Assembly: GCA_018417955.1 (NCBI GenBank)
Contig: JACTVC010000024.1
Location: 744,001 to 808,000, forward strand
Reading direction: 5' to 3'
DNA: 64,000 nucleotides
DNA from: Laccaria trichodermophora
Taxonomy: Eukaryota > Basidiomycota > Agaricomycetes > Agaricales > Hydnangiaceae
Shown here: one piece after another, positions 32,322-44,287 of the stretch
Layout of the letters: each line of letters opens with the position of its first letter
Numbering within the stretch: the stretch's first letter is position 1
The notes under the pieces: generated by a model
Database searches by the model: none
Seen by the model: only the letters and a program-made list of their open reading frames with translations
What the model was told of the DNA's origin: nothing
Program-made: the position numbers and the translations under genes

Positions 32322-34014
32322 GAGGTCTTTACCCTCCCCCACATAATCCATATGGACTCCAGTGGAGTCCAGTGGATTCCAGTGGCCCTCTTACCAGGCC
32401 AGATTGGCTGGCAGAATGCCCAGTCCAGTCCAGTGGACTCCCACTGGACTGCCAGCCACTTTCCTGAGTCCAGTCCCAGTCCAGTGGACTATGAGTCCAG
32501 TCAGAGTCCAGTGGATTCCAGTGGATTCCAGTCATTCCAGTATATTATTATTATTATATATGAATACTACTAAAAAAGCGAAAATAGACTATACAATATA
32601 CAAGCTATACTTAAAATTTTATTGATCAATGAATGGAAGGGTTATAATTTACATATAGTGTGGGTCAGTGATAGCTGCAATAAGGATTCATGATTTTGTT
32701 CAGTCTGCGGGGTGAGGTCACATGACTTACTTGAGGGTGTGCCATATCGTCATGTCTTCTGTTTGCAGCATGGTCACACTTCCGTTACCATCCCATTCCC
32801 TTCCACCACCACCACCACCACCCTTCACCATTTCCCTCCAACGCTGCCAACGCCAATGCCACCCACACCAATGCCAACGCCGCCCATGCCAACGACGCTG
32901 GCACCCACACCAATGACGCTCATGGGAAGGACAGGCAAAGAACGAGGGACGGCGCCCATGACGTTGCCACGTCATGGGCCAATGGTATGTATGCCCCACC
33001 ACCCCAATGCCCCATTCTCACCACGATAGGCACCAGCAGCACGCGACAACAACGACAACACACGAGGACAACAACGACATGCAAGGACAACAACAACGAC
33101 TACACATGGGGACGATGACACACGACAACAACAACACGCAATGACAACACACGACAACACGCAATGACAACACGCTACGACGACAACACACGTCGATGAC
33201 TACACACAGGGACGACGACGACAACACACGACATGCGATGACGACTACACATGGGGTCAACGACACATGACGACAACGACACAACAACAACAACAACACG
33301 TGACAACAACAACAACAACGAATGAGCGCCCACGAAAACCCCACCCCCACCACACCCAAAAAATGACACACCCACGAAAAACGGCAAGTGCCCACCACCA
33401 CCAACAAGGGCCCAGCAGCACCACCCTTCCCCTCCACTCTCTACCCCTATCACTACCTCCTCTCTTCACCACTCCCACTCCCCTCCACTCTCTCCCCCCT
33501 TCACTCCCTCCCCCCCTTTCCCCCTCCCCCTTTCCTTGCTCCTCTCTCCCCCCCTCCCTTTCCTTCCCCCTTCCTTGCTCCCTCCCCCCTCTATTCCTCT
33601 CTTTCCCCTCCATTTCCCTCCCCCCCTCTCTTTCCCTTTCCCTTTCCCTTCCCCCTCCCTCCCCCCTCTCTGTAACATAGAATTTAGTATAATTAATTAA
33701 TTAAATTAATAAATATACTTCAATTTTATTTTTTGTTTTGAAGTCTAAGTTCAGGAATTCTGGATTAACTTAGGTCTGTGGCAGTCCAGTCCAGTCCAGT
33801 TTTGTGTTGGGAGAGTCCAGTGGAGTCCAGATTTGTAATTTGCAGTCCAGTCCAGTCCAGTCCAGTCCAGATTTGTGCTTGCAGTCCAGTGGAGTCCAGT
33901 TTTGTGGATATTGCCAGTATGTAGTGAAGTCCAGTGGAATCCAGTGGAATCCAGTGGAATCCAGTGGAGTCCAGTGGAGTCCATGTGGATTATGTGGGGG
34001 ATGGTAAAGTACTG
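32322..34014 (+). mobile_element. Non-autonomous KDZ-like element E6 (1.7 kb)
   Basis: The 9-bp duplication CCCACAAAA lies at 32313-32321 and 34015-34023. The 5' end is GAGGTCTTTACCCTCCCCC, continuing ACATAATCCATATGGACTCC. The 3' end, reverse complemented, is GTACTTTACCATCCCCC, continuing ACATAATCCACATGGACTCC. Subterminal arrays use GTCCAGTGGA. Inside are a low-complexity exon-like region (32790-33030), an ACGACAACA-type minisatellite (33030-33330) and a C/T-only tract (33420-33670). No transposase core is present. Confidence 0.85.
33420..33670 (+). repeat. Polypyrimidine tract of E6
   Basis: About 250 bp almost entirely C and T on plus (CCCTCCCCC, CTTTCCC). Equivalent tracts lie at 10960-11240 (+) and 34750-35080 (G/A on +, so the element is inverted). 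They can adopt triplex (H-DNA) structures; any function is inferred. Confidence 0.7.
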
Positions 34015-34245
34015 CCCACAAAAGGAAATATGATCTTGTATGACCAAAAAGTCAAGAAATTCAAGATAACAAGGATTCTGCTTGTCAGGGTTCATTCAAT
34101 GGGATGTCAGGATGATGGTCACATGACAAATTACCAAAAATGGTCAAAAACAAAAGTTGTAGCCCTGCACTATAGCTTCCCAAATCTGGTTGAATTGTGT
34201 TCTGAAGTGCTCCCATTGTGGAGATATGAGGTAAAAGATTGATCT
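34015..34245 (+). repeat. R1 copy, 5' part
   Basis: After E6's right duplication the host repeat continues with GTCACATGACAAATTACC, GAAGTGCTCCCATTGTGG and GATATGAGGTAAAAGATT. It then passes into a coding-like segment. Confidence 0.7.
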
Positions 34246-34490
34246 GACAAAGAGCTGGAATTTTTGATATCCAACACTGCTCAAGTAGAGGCCATGTCTG
34301 CCATTGCCATCCAGCAAAAGGACCAAGACATGGATGACTTGAGGAAGGAATTGTCAATGCAGAGGGTATTGATTGCAGAGATGGAAGAAGATCAAAAGGC
34401 ATTTGAGAACAAGATTTCCTCCCTCCATAAATGGGCCCCAGGTGAAGCAAGCCCCATCTCTGTGGAGGACATTGACAATCTCAGGAAAAA
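34246..34490 (+). pseudogene. 5' part of an ORF split by the E7 insertion
   Basis: The frame IQQKDQDMDDLRKELSMQRV, then EMEEDQKAFENKISSLHKWA and ISVEDIDNLRKKA looks like a coiled coil. A matching open frame resumes at 36573 as VGDDMANSDVDNPILCDKAQ. I do not recognise the protein. Confidence 0.45.
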
Positions 34491-36267
34491 GGCAGTACTT
34501 TACCCTCCTCCATGAGTTCTGGCGGATTCTGCTGGAATCCCATGGAATGTTGGAATTTGAATGGGATTCCTGTGGATTCCTAGTGGAATTGCAGGGAAAT
34601 TTCATGGAAATTCCAGTCAAATTCCCACACTTCTAAGTTCAATCACTGTAAAAATAGAGTAATATATATTAAGGACATAAACATTGGTACAATTAAGTAT
34701 ACTAAAAATTGAAGTCTATTGAATTGGACTACATAAATTTATTTTACAAGATTTAATATTAAAGGGAGGGGGGAGGGAGTGGTGAAGAGTGATGAAGGGA
34801 GGGGTAAGGGATGGAGGGGGGAGAGTGAGGGGGAGGGAGTGGTGGGGAGTGATGGAGGGTGGAAAGGAGGGTGTGGAGGAGGGTGTGATGGATGGGGATG
34901 GAGAGGGAGTGAGGGAGGGGGTGGTGCCTCCCCTGGGCTCATTGTCACCCCATTTCCATATGTCCGTGGTCGTGTGAGGGAGGGGTGGGGAGTGATGGAG
35001 GGTGGAGAGGAGGGAGGGGTGGAGGGGGATGGAGAGGGAGTGAGGGAGGGGGTGGTGCACTCCCTTGGGCTCGTTGTCACCCCATTTCCATATGTCCATG
35101 GTCGTCGACCCATGAGCATTGATGTGGATGGGTCACGTTTGCATGGACACATCATCCCATCGTCTGGCATGGACACGTCATCTGTTGTTGTTGTTGGCAT
35201 GGGCATCATCACCATTGGCATGGGTGTCGTCACCATTGGTGTGGGCCATTGTTGTCAGCACTGGGCGTTGTTTTGTGGGTGCTGAGCATCATTTGTGGGC
35301 ACTGGGGTGTTGTCCGTGTCTGCTGCATGGTGTTCTGTGTCCATGGGCAGTGTATGTGTCGGTTGGCCATTGTTTCCTGTCTGGGCAATTTCCGTGTCTG
35401 CATGCATTGTCTTGCATCTGTTGTGCGTTGTTTCCTGTCCGCTGGTGATGTACATGGGCGCTGGGTGTCGTTTCGTGGGCAGGGTGTGGTTTTCGTGGGA
35501 ACTGGGGTGTTTTCGTGGGCGTTGGGCTGTTTTCGTGGGTTCTGGTGCTTGTTGTTTTGTGACGTGGCATTGCTGCATTGTTGTTGAATGGTGTTGGGGT
35601 TGATGTTGGTGGTCGTGGTGGCTGTGGGTGATTGACATGCGACATTGGCGGCGGTGGCTATGGATGATGGTGATGGCGTGGTGTTGGTGGCGGTGACAAG
35701 CATGGTGGTCAAGGTGGAAGAAGAGAGTGGCCGTGTTTGGTGAGCATGTTTGCCAAACAATCATTGTTTGTTATCCATCGAAAATAAACAAGCTATAAGA
35801 CATAACAATGGAATTCCTTGGATTCTATCAGGAATCATTCTTGGAACCTCCTGGAATTGGAATTCCTTGGAAAAAAGTGGGAATTTCCATGGAATTGGAA
35901 ACCAAAATGGCTGATGCATTGTAATTGCAATGACAGCTGTTTCATCAATGTCTATAGTGGTTAGTCAGGTATTGGAAGGGAATAAGTTGACAGTGCCCTC
36001 AATATCAATAGAAGTGACATCCCCAGCTGCATCAAAATCACTGATGTTGGCACTTGTTTTTCATGTCAAAAAGGAGAGTGGGTGGGGTGGTTGTTCCCAC
36101 TCACCTGGGCTGGGCCCCGTTGATGACATGGCATGGTCAGTGTCGTCGATGGTGGGCACTCATTGTGGTCAATGGTGGTGGGTGCCATGGATGATGGTAG
36201 TGGGAAGCAAGACACGATGTGGCATTGTTTGTGCCACAGGTGGTGCATTTAGGATGAGGGCTGAAGG

Positions 36268-36282
36268 TGGGTTATATATTCA
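36268..36282 (-). promoter_or_regulatory. TATA-like element of E7
   Basis: On minus the sequence is GAATATATAACCCACC, between the tRNA-like module and the first-exon-like segment, matching the spacing in E4. Confidence 0.4.
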
Positions 36283-36303
36283 CTTTGTTTTCCATGTAAT
36301 AAA

Positions 36304-36395
36304 AGCCTTCATGGCTCAGTGGGCTTCAGTGCTCATATTGTTAAAGATGCTGAGGGTTCAATTCTTCTCTTGGGCAAATATTTCTTTTTATTTAA
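36304..36395 (+). other. tRNA-like module of E7
   Basis: A-box-like CATGGCTCAGTGGGCTTCAG and B-box-like GGGTTCAATTCTT are followed by GGGCAAATATTTCTTTTTA (a five-T run). Orientation relative to the 5' terminal repeat is the same as in E1 and E3. Confidence 0.55.
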
Positions 36396-36571
36396 ATTAG
36401 TAAGCACACTATAAGTACAACTATTTATATGTATTCCTTGGAATCCATAGTGGGCTTGGAATAAAAAAATAGCTGGGTTGCCAGCCAAAAAATTGACTAT
36501 ATGGAGTCCATGGAATGAGGTTGGAATCCACCCATTCCATATGGAACATACTGGGGAGTGTAAAGACCTCC

Positions 36572-36718
36572 AGTAGGGGATGACATGGCCAATAGTGATG
36601 TTGATAACCCCATTTTGTGTGACAAAGCCCAGGCATATTTGAAAACAACTCTCAATGATCAATCTGATTGTTTGTTTTCTGGTCATTTCCAGTCCTCTCA
36701 GATTTTCTCCCCCATGTA
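36572..36718 (+). pseudogene. 3' part of the ORF split by E7
   Basis: The frame VGDDMANSDVDNPILCDKAQ, AYLKTTLNDQSDCLFSGHF, QSSQIFSPM ends in a TAG at about 36718. It joins in frame with LRKKA on the other side of E7. Unknown function. Confidence 0.4.
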
Positions 36719-36719
36719 G

Positions 36720-37004
36720 TACTATCAGTGTGTATCAGGGTTCACACTGTATAGTGAGTCCCATAAACATGACTATTCCTCTGCTCTTCTCAGCTACCTA
36801 TCCAATCTGCTTCGATGGCACCCACACCCATAAACATTCTCACATGCACTATCAATGATCCAATCCAACCTTCTATTCTCCCCCAATGCAATCACAGAAC
36901 TTAGGGCATTTGGTTTGTCTGAGCTTGAGTGGTGCATCAATGTTTACCATACACTTACTAAACCCCTCATTGGCATTCCTGTGACATGTGAAGAGGAGGA
37001 CTTT
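36720..37004 (+). other. Coding-like segment cut by a KDZ-like end
   Basis: The frame at 36855-37000 reads MIQSNLLFSPNAITELRAFG, LSELEWCINVYHTLTKPLIG, IPVTCEEE and then enters the terminal repeat of the next element. I do not recognise the protein. Confidence 0.3.
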
Positions 37005-37245
37005 ACCTTGCCCCACATATTCCAGGTGGACTCCGGTGGAGTCTGGCTGATTTTTCCAGAGTCCACCTGGAGTCCAGTTCATTTTTTTGACTGGGAACAC
37101 AGCCAATTTGGCACCTGGATTCCACCAGGAGTTCAGATGGAATCCAGATGAACCAAATGGAGTCAGTGGAGTCCACTTGCCAGATAGCGTGTGGATTCTA
37201 CCTGGAGGCAATGTCAATCCACCAGGAGTCCAGGAGGTTTAGTTC
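37003..37245 (+). mobile_element. KDZ-like 5' end fragment
   Basis: It starts GAGGACTTTACCTTGCCCC, followed by GGTGGACTCCGGTGGAGTC-type subterminal repeats to about 37230, then stops in S1. No 3' partner or duplication is visible. Confidence 0.5.
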
Positions 37246-37259
37246 AGAATTTATATTAC

Positions 37260-38116
37260 TTTTCTTTCAATAGTAATAATATCCCACTGTTAGTGATGGC
37301 ATTGGGTGTTTCTTTCAGGATCCAGAGTGCATTTCCAAATATGGAAGGTGTGGCTATACTAAATTAAAAAAAGCAATAAAATATAGAAAAAAATCAGAAA
37401 AAAATAGGGACAATGGTCATTCTTGTTGGGTGGTGATTTCAGGGTCCAGGGTAGATGTCAAAAAAGGAAATTTGGCTGTTTCTAAAGAGAAAATTGCAGA
37501 AAAATCAGAAAAAATAGGAATGGTGCATATATTGTATTTGCCATCAGGCACTGCTTTCAGGGTCCATGTCAGGGTCCTCTGTATACACCCCACAAAGGAA
37601 AATTTATCTAATTTGATGAAAGAGTGAAAAAAAACAAGGCAAGCTTGATTTTACATATCAGGGTCCATCTGATAAGTCACCAGGAGGGTGGTCACATGAC
37701 CAATTACCAAAAATGGTAAAAAATGAAAGTTGTAGCCCTGCACTGTAGCTTCTGAAATCAGACTGAATTATGTTCTAAGGTGCTTCTGTTGTGGAGATAT
37801 GGGGTAAAAGATTTTCAAAAGTGTCGTGTTTTTTGTTTTTGTTTTTTGTGTTTTTCTCCATGAAAACAAAACCAAATAACATGATTTCAGTATATTTAGA
37901 AAGCTAAAAGAAAGTGCTACAATTATTGTATCATGGGGAAAATGACCAAAAAAGGAAGGTGCATGCCCTACCATAAGAGTCAGATATAGACTACCAAGTT
38001 TACTGATAGACTACAAAAAGTTGGACTTAGACTACACAGTTTACTGATACACTATAAAATGGAGGATTACTAATAGATTATAAAAGACTACAGACATTGG
38101 ACATAGACTACAAAAA
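37260..38116 (+). repeat. S1, linker and R1 copy with (GACTACAAAA)n tail
   Basis: S1 units (37270-37540), a linker with CACCCCACAAAGGAAA, then R1 from 37685 (GGTCACATGACCAATTACC) to the GACTACAAAAAGTTGGACTT minisatellite. E5 abuts the minisatellite. Confidence 0.75.
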
Positions 38117-41100
38117 TTGTGTACTTTACACTCCTCCACACATTCCGGTTGGACTCCAGATGGACTCCAGATGGGTACCTGGACTCCAGATGGACTCCAC
38201 CTACAATACAATCAAAGCTACATATTTCATGGTTATCCATGTGGAGTCCATGTGGAGTCCGCATAGACTCTGTCTGGACTCCACCAGATTTCAGGTGGCC
38301 TACACTCATTTTAGACTGTCTCAATGGTTCTAATTGATCAACAAAGTTTAAGTTTAGTTTTTTAAAAAAAACATTCACTCCAATACTATACAATACATCC
38401 AATACTATATATTACACCACTTTAGTCATCATCTTCCACATCCCAATGTCTCTCTATAATAATTTCTCCACTGTCATCATCCTCATCATCATTAATTTGA
38501 ATGATTTGATGAGGCTCTTCCCGCTGTCCTTACTTTTGAATAACATGCTGAGTGTGATAGAAAAGCATGGTATGCAAAAACCAATTAAAATTTCCAGTTT
38601 TCATTCGTTTGAGAATGGACTCAAATCCTCCAAGCCAAGAATTCAATTGTTCACATGCCTAAAATTGAGTCAGTCAAATCAAATTAAAATTAATAGAAAT
38701 GGATAATGCATACCTGTGTATTAAATGCCCGTTGAAGATATGGTCGACCATTCTTATCATGAGCAACTTTGACAAGATTTGGAGCAGAACCATTTAATGG
38801 ACCTGGGTTACACCATTTCCGGCACAAATAATCCAATGTGCGATGATTGATATAATGGTAAGAGTCAACAATGAAACGTGTGGTTTTCTTCCATCTATCC
38901 CAGCTTCCATTTGCAATGGCTGTTCTAAGTACTCGACAAGCTTTATCAATGCAAATGTAGTGTGGTCGAGATTCCTCAGTAGGATATATTTTCTCTAACC
39001 AATTAAGAATGTTGGTTGGAGACTCAGCTCTGTCAAATTTAACCCATGCAATTACAACACCACATGGTGCTGTAATTGTTTCAACACAATAAAATCTGGC
39101 TGCTCCAAAATAATTGTTTCGTGGAATTATAACATCATCATCAGCATCATGGGGCTGAACAGTTCGGCGGAGACCAGGCTCCCAAGCATTTCTTTCTTCT
39201 GGCCTTTGTAACATCCTTTTTACTCCAAACAAGCTTGCACAACTGTGATCAAGTTTGTATTTCTTCCACTCTGCTTGGTGAGAGCGGCATGCCAGTGTAT
39301 TTTCAACCCTATCTCGAGGGCAGCCACGGATACGGCATTTATTCCCATATTCTTGTTCATGTTCCTCACAAAATGCACCCCCTCTTGTATTTTGCAAGTC
39401 TTTAATACATCCTTCTGCTGCACAGTGCTAGAAAAAAAGTTAGCATCCAGTCTCTTGAAGACCAAGTAAGTTTAATTACCTGAGGGCCCATCACAACACC
39501 ATCCAATATAATCATTGAACAATCAGCATCATCATCACTGACATCCATAGCATTAGGATCAGCATTATTGAGATTGTTTGCCCTTAATTGGGCTGCTTGT
39601 CTCTCTCTTGTAGTATCTTGTGCAGATAAATTTGCATCTTCTCCTGTTAAAACAGGTACAGTAGAATTTTCATCTGCTCCTATTACTGCTGCAGGATCTT
39701 CATTGGCCATAAAATCTGCAGTGTCTTTATATGGTTGACAGCACTTAGAACATGAATGCTCTTTTCCTGGCTCTATTACTCCTCCATTTCCTAACTCCTT
39801 AAATGCCTGCTGGGTAACTTCTTCAATGTTCAAGTTTTCAGGCAACTCCAAATTATTGCTATTCACACTTGCAATTGTTCTGATTGATTCCTGAACAAAA
39901 GCTTGCCAAATATGACGCCTGGTAACTTGGACCTTGGAGTCAGTAACTGAAGCACAGTCATTCCAATGCTGTGTATATGCAGAGGCTGATGCATGGAAAT
40001 TATACATTCCACTAAGAACAGAATGTGTAAAATTTCTGTCAACCCAAATAGACTGTCCTATCTTGAGAAATCGTGCAGAATTTAAATAGCATTTGCTCCA
40101 AGAACCATAGCTGTCTTTAAAGCGCTCATGATCTGCATAATAGACAGCACTACATTGCATACATTTGCCTGTTAAAACAGGAACATTCCTCATAAGAAAT
40201 ATTGTCTTTGATTAAGGTAACCAATGGGATATCTCTTGGTCTGGTTGTTTGCAAAAGGGCTCTAGATGCACACCGTTGATCAACACAAGTAATGCTGTCA
40301 GGACAAATAGCATGAACTGCTTGAATTGCAATATAGGAAACTGGCTGCAATCTCTCTTTGAACTTTCCCCGATGGTCATATGGGGTTAGATTCAATAAGT
40401 TTGCAAATGCATCAAGTTTGACTGACAATTTAGTGACTTGGTGATTTTGCTTTGGCCGATATTCTCCAGGACGAAGCACAGTTTTAATATCATCCTTCAA
40501 TCGGTGCATGATAGCTCGTGACAAAGAACGAATCCATCCAGAAGCTACAGTTTTATTTTCACCCTCGGCTGGATGCTGTTGGCGAGCATGTAGACTGAGC
40601 AATTCAGGATTTTCAGTCATTGTAAATAGGAGAAGAAGCACTGTAGCCAATGATATATCTGAACCAAATGTTTGTTCCACAAATCCACTGAAAACCTTGA
40701 ATGGCAGATTAGGAAATGGCTGTGTTTTTGGAGCTGCAGAAACAAAAGGCACAAAGGCAAGAATGATACACAGCCTTGTCATAAACGGTACAGCAGTTAC
40801 AGTGGAAGTAAGGCCTATCAAGAGAGAGAATGAAGTGCATATGATGGTGAAAACAAGAGAGCCAAGAGATACTGCAAATCTGTAAAAAAATGGAAAACTG
40901 TCCAAAAGTGAGCTACAAGTACAAAGAAAAAAAAAGAAGGAAAAATCTACTACTTCAATTTCCTGTGAGACTTTCCCTGAGCCTTAACCTTTCCCTTTCC
41001 CTTGCCCTTTGATGACCCATCTGGTTCAGGACTGGGAGTTGGACTGTAATTTTTATCCAAAGTCCCACCATTCTCCTGCCACTTCTTGATTTCCTCCATA

Positions 41101-43375
41101 GTAAAGGACAGCTGATCCCTAATCCCCCAAAGACGCTCAGTGTCAGATTGAAGGACTTGCTCTGGTGGACTATCCAACCAATCTCTCATTTCAGGAAAGG
41201 CTGTTTCTTCATCTGCAATTGCTCCAAAGGCTGGAACATAGTTTGCATACCAAGTTGACCTCCCAATAAAAACCTCAATGACCATCCATTCCGTAAAGGC
41301 AGGAATGTCAGATGGCCAGTTTCCAGCTTCCACCATTTCTTTGGCCCTAGCAAGAGCTGCAGTACACTCTAAGTAACGTCCCCAGGCAAAGCGCAGGCCT
41401 GTAGCTGAACGGTTGGTATAAGCAGCATTGAGATTAAGCTCTTCAACAAGACGCTTTCTCAATGCTGGAGACAATTTGTCTTTGCCAATCAACCAGTGCC
41501 CTAGAGATGAACCTTGCTCAACAGAAGAATGTCCAGCAGAAGTAATACGAGAGCCTGCACAAGAGCCAGAGTGTGCAGATACAGAATGAGACCCAATACT
41601 AGAACCAAGACGGCCTGTAAATCCAGGCAAAGAAACTGAGAGACTAGGATCAAACGTAGTCTAGAGACCAGACATTTCATTAAAATAATTCAAAGAGAGT
41701 CTATGAATAACTTACACCCAAAATACGAACAATCTTTCTGTTCTGCTCATCACCCAACCACTCTACATAGTCCTCATCCATTGGTTTGCGCTTCATGATT
41801 GATTCGAAGTGTCCTTGGACACTCCAGCCATCTTCTTCATATTTGAAGAGGCGATAGGCAGGTTCTATGTAGAGTGATTAATATATATTTACCAGAAAAT
41901 TTAGCAAACTTACATCGAATGGGTGAATAGTCTCGAGATCCACGACCAATAACATCTTGAATGGTTTGACACTTGCTGATATCAGAGACGTTGGCAATGA
42001 AAGAGGACTTGGTGATGTCCACATCGGGTGGATTGAGGTTTGAAATATAAAAGTGAATCTTTCCCTTAACTTGTTTCTGAGCTAGACCCTCTCTAAAAAC
42101 GTCCATCTCCTCCCAGACTTCAGCAGCATCACCAATGTTGATGGCATTGCCCAGAGCTCTTCCCCGGAAGACTCCACCAGTTGAATGAGATGACCCATAT
42201 GCAGGAATTGTCCCTTTTGGCGGACTAGCCATAAGTGTATCTGTATTTGACAAAGTTGAATACAACATAATAAAATACAGATATAGAGGTTACCTTCATC
42301 CTGGTGTGTAGATGGGGCTTGACTTTGATTGCCATCACACTTGAGCTGCCGCCCACGAGAATCATCTAAACCTTTTTACTTAGTACCAAGCTGTAGTAAT
42401 AATACAAGATATATAATAAAAATAAAAATAAAAATCTTCAACCAGGAGGGATGAAGGATTAACACAAGTCCCTAACTTCTCAAACATCGGGATGGTGATG
42501 GGTTACCTACCCTCCCGATGTTGAGCACAGTCAGGATGGTGGTGGGGTATCCACCATCCTGACTGTGTTGTGGCATGGTAGCATCGATGCACCTGCATTA
42601 ACTTGGCTATCTACGTTAGCATTGGGCTTCCCCATCACCGTGCGCGTGCTGGGCGCGGCACGCTGATGCGTGGCCGCCTCGGTGCTGATGGTGCTGGTGT
42701 CGACGTTGGCAGGCGGGACATGCTGGCGTGGGGTCGTGTTGCTTGTGTTGGCATGCGCATCGCGCTGATGCGGGGCAGTGTTGGTGCTGGGGGTGGTGGT
42801 ACTGGTGTTGGTGGGCGTGGCTTGCTGACGCGTGGCCGTGTTGGTGGTAGCGGTGTTGGCGCTGGTGTGGGCACGCTTGGTGCTGGCCTGGGCGCGCTTG
42901 GTGCTGGCCTGGGCGCGCTTGGTGCTGGCCTGGGCGCGCTTGGTGTTGTTGGGCTGGTCAACGTGCTGGTCGTCCTGGTCGTCGAACTGATGCGTGGCCG
43001 TGTTGGTGGTAGCAGTGTTGGTGCTGGCGTAGGCGCGCTTGGTGCTGGCGTGGGCGCGCTTGGTGTTGATGGCCTGGTTGATGTCCTGGTCGTCGTCCTG
43101 GTCGTCCTGGTCGTCTTCCTGGTTGTCCTGGTTGTTGTCCTGGTTGTTGTCCTGGTTGCCGTCCTCGTCCTGCTGGGTGTCTTCTTTGTCTGGTTGTTGG
43201 TCTTCGTTTGGTTTGTCTTCGTCGTGTCCGTTTCCTTCGTTGTTTGCTTCAATGGGGCCACCAAGTGGTTTGGCAGCCTGGCGGCGTTGGGTGGTGGAAG
43301 CGGGGATGGGCTGAGCAGGGGTGTTGTCGTTGACTGGTGTGGGTTGTTGGCCAGAGGAGGCGAGTGGTAGCTACC
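38117..43375 (-). mobile_element. Divergent KDZ element E5, 5'-truncated
   Basis: The 3'-side end is GTGTACTTTACACTCCTCC, followed by GGACTCCAGATGGACTCC arrays (38150-38300). The gene on minus extends to about 43375, where similarity stops. No AGGTCTT-type right end or tRNA-like module is found, so the 5' side is missing. Amino-acid similarity to E1 is moderate and the subterminal repeats differ, indicating a separate subfamily. Confidence 0.65.
38422..43370 (-). pseudogene. KDZ-type transposase of E5 with CxC5/CxC6-like clusters; 5'-truncated, one frameshift
   Basis: In minus order: an acidic/TKRAQAS repeat exon (43370-42610), a small exon ending HQDEG (about 42370-42290), ASPPKGTIPAYGSSHSTGG then VFRGRALGNAINIGD (42250-41915), a short exon (about 41865-41718), and the 41630-40950 exon (FTEWMVIEVFIGRSTWYANY, basic KGKGKGK end). 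The large exon from 40905 has hydrophobic segments, first cluster CPDSITCVDQRC then CMQCSAVYYADHE, and CSKCCQPY. A 1-nt frameshift sits near 40195 (LIKDNIS / VPVLTGKC). A 52-nt intron (39428-39479) precedes HCAAEGC, FCEEHE, CRIRGC. The core is FYCVETITAPCG, YICIDKAC, VDSYHYINHR, with a 55-nt intron (38659-38713) before ACEQLN. The stop is at 38422. Both late introns are absent from E1, E3 and E4. Confidence 0.7.
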
Positions 43376-44287
43376 ACTTTTATGATAAAATACAGTCAAG
43401 TGCCTGCACAACTTTTTGGTAAATGGCACTGTGGTCTTATGAAATGAGAAACATGGGGAAAATCTAATGAAACATGTTTCATTTTTGGCCCAGAAACCAG
43501 TAGCACAGGACCTCCCTTGCCCATGTCCAAAAAAAAAAACAACCCATACTCCACTCTAAGGTGAAGTGCCACATCCAAATGTGCCATTGAACAGATATAT
43601 GTTGAGCATTTTTCTTGTTATATTGCCATCTGTACAAGTTGAACCAAAGAGTCACCCTCCTTAGGCAATATTCTTCAGGTGCCAGGGTAGTAACAACCAG
43701 CTACATCTCCTGTGGATACTTGAGCCTGGGAATACACAAGGAGGCATAGCTGGGGATATAAATTCCATCATGACATCTTTGGGGAACTTGGCACAATTTA
43801 AAACAAAGACCATCTGATATCACTAGTCCCTACCACTTATCATAAAACACTGGCAACTGCCAGCAGAACAATTTGTTAATTGCCTAGGTTTTTTATGAAA
43901 TGAGATAACATGGCAAAACTTAGGAAATGTATCTCATTTCCTTCAAGGTATTATTTCATTTCTATTTCATTCCTGTTTCATATCCATGAGTTTCTGTTTC
44001 ATATCTATTTCTTTCCTGCCTAGCACTATTTCTTATTGCTGCCTAGGCCATTTTTCATTCATTTCTGTTTCATATCTATTTCATTCCTGCCTAGCACTAT
44101 TTTTCATTCCTGCCTGGGCTGTTTTTCATTGCTTTCCCAGGGCAATATTTTTGGTATTTCATTCCTGCCTGGGCTATTTTTTATTGCTTTCCCAGGGTGA
44201 TATTTTTGGTATTTCATTGCTGCCTAGGGCTATTTTTCATTTCTTTGCTTAGGGTAATAACAGGGTAGGAATTGTCAGGGTCTCTTG
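43376..44287. repeat. Duplicated unassigned segment and CTGCCTGGGC tandem repeat
   Basis: 43370-43510 and 43825-43960 are diverged direct copies (CTACCACTTTTATGATAAAA against CTACCACTTATCATAAAACA). From 43980 to 44260 a loose tandem repeat recurs (TTTCATTCCTGCCTGGGC, TTGCTTTCCCAGGG). No gene is seen. Confidence 0.55.

Larger units (their letters stand above)
34491..36571 (-). mobile_element. Composite KDZ-like insertion E7
   Basis: The left end is AGTACTTTACCCTCCTCC (3'-side type). The right end, reverse complemented, is GAGGTCTTTACACTCCCC (5'-side type). An open frame reads across the outer flanks. Inside, from the left: GGATTCTG repeats, a G/A tract (34750-35080), a CCCAC-type low-complexity region (35100-35760), internal GGAATTCC repeats (35810-35900), an exon-2-like piece on minus (KTSANISDFDAAGDV, about 36060-35960), a first-exon-like piece (about 36110), and the tRNA-like module. 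No 9-bp duplication is seen, so this is probably two derivatives joined by nesting or aberrant repair. Confidence 0.5.

Noticed and set aside
42635..43429. Threonine/proline-rich 264-residue protein on minus
   Set aside because: It is the wrong frame of the E5 acidic exon. The frame with QDEDGNQDNNQDN and TKRAQAS matches the acidic exon of the other elements in position and composition.
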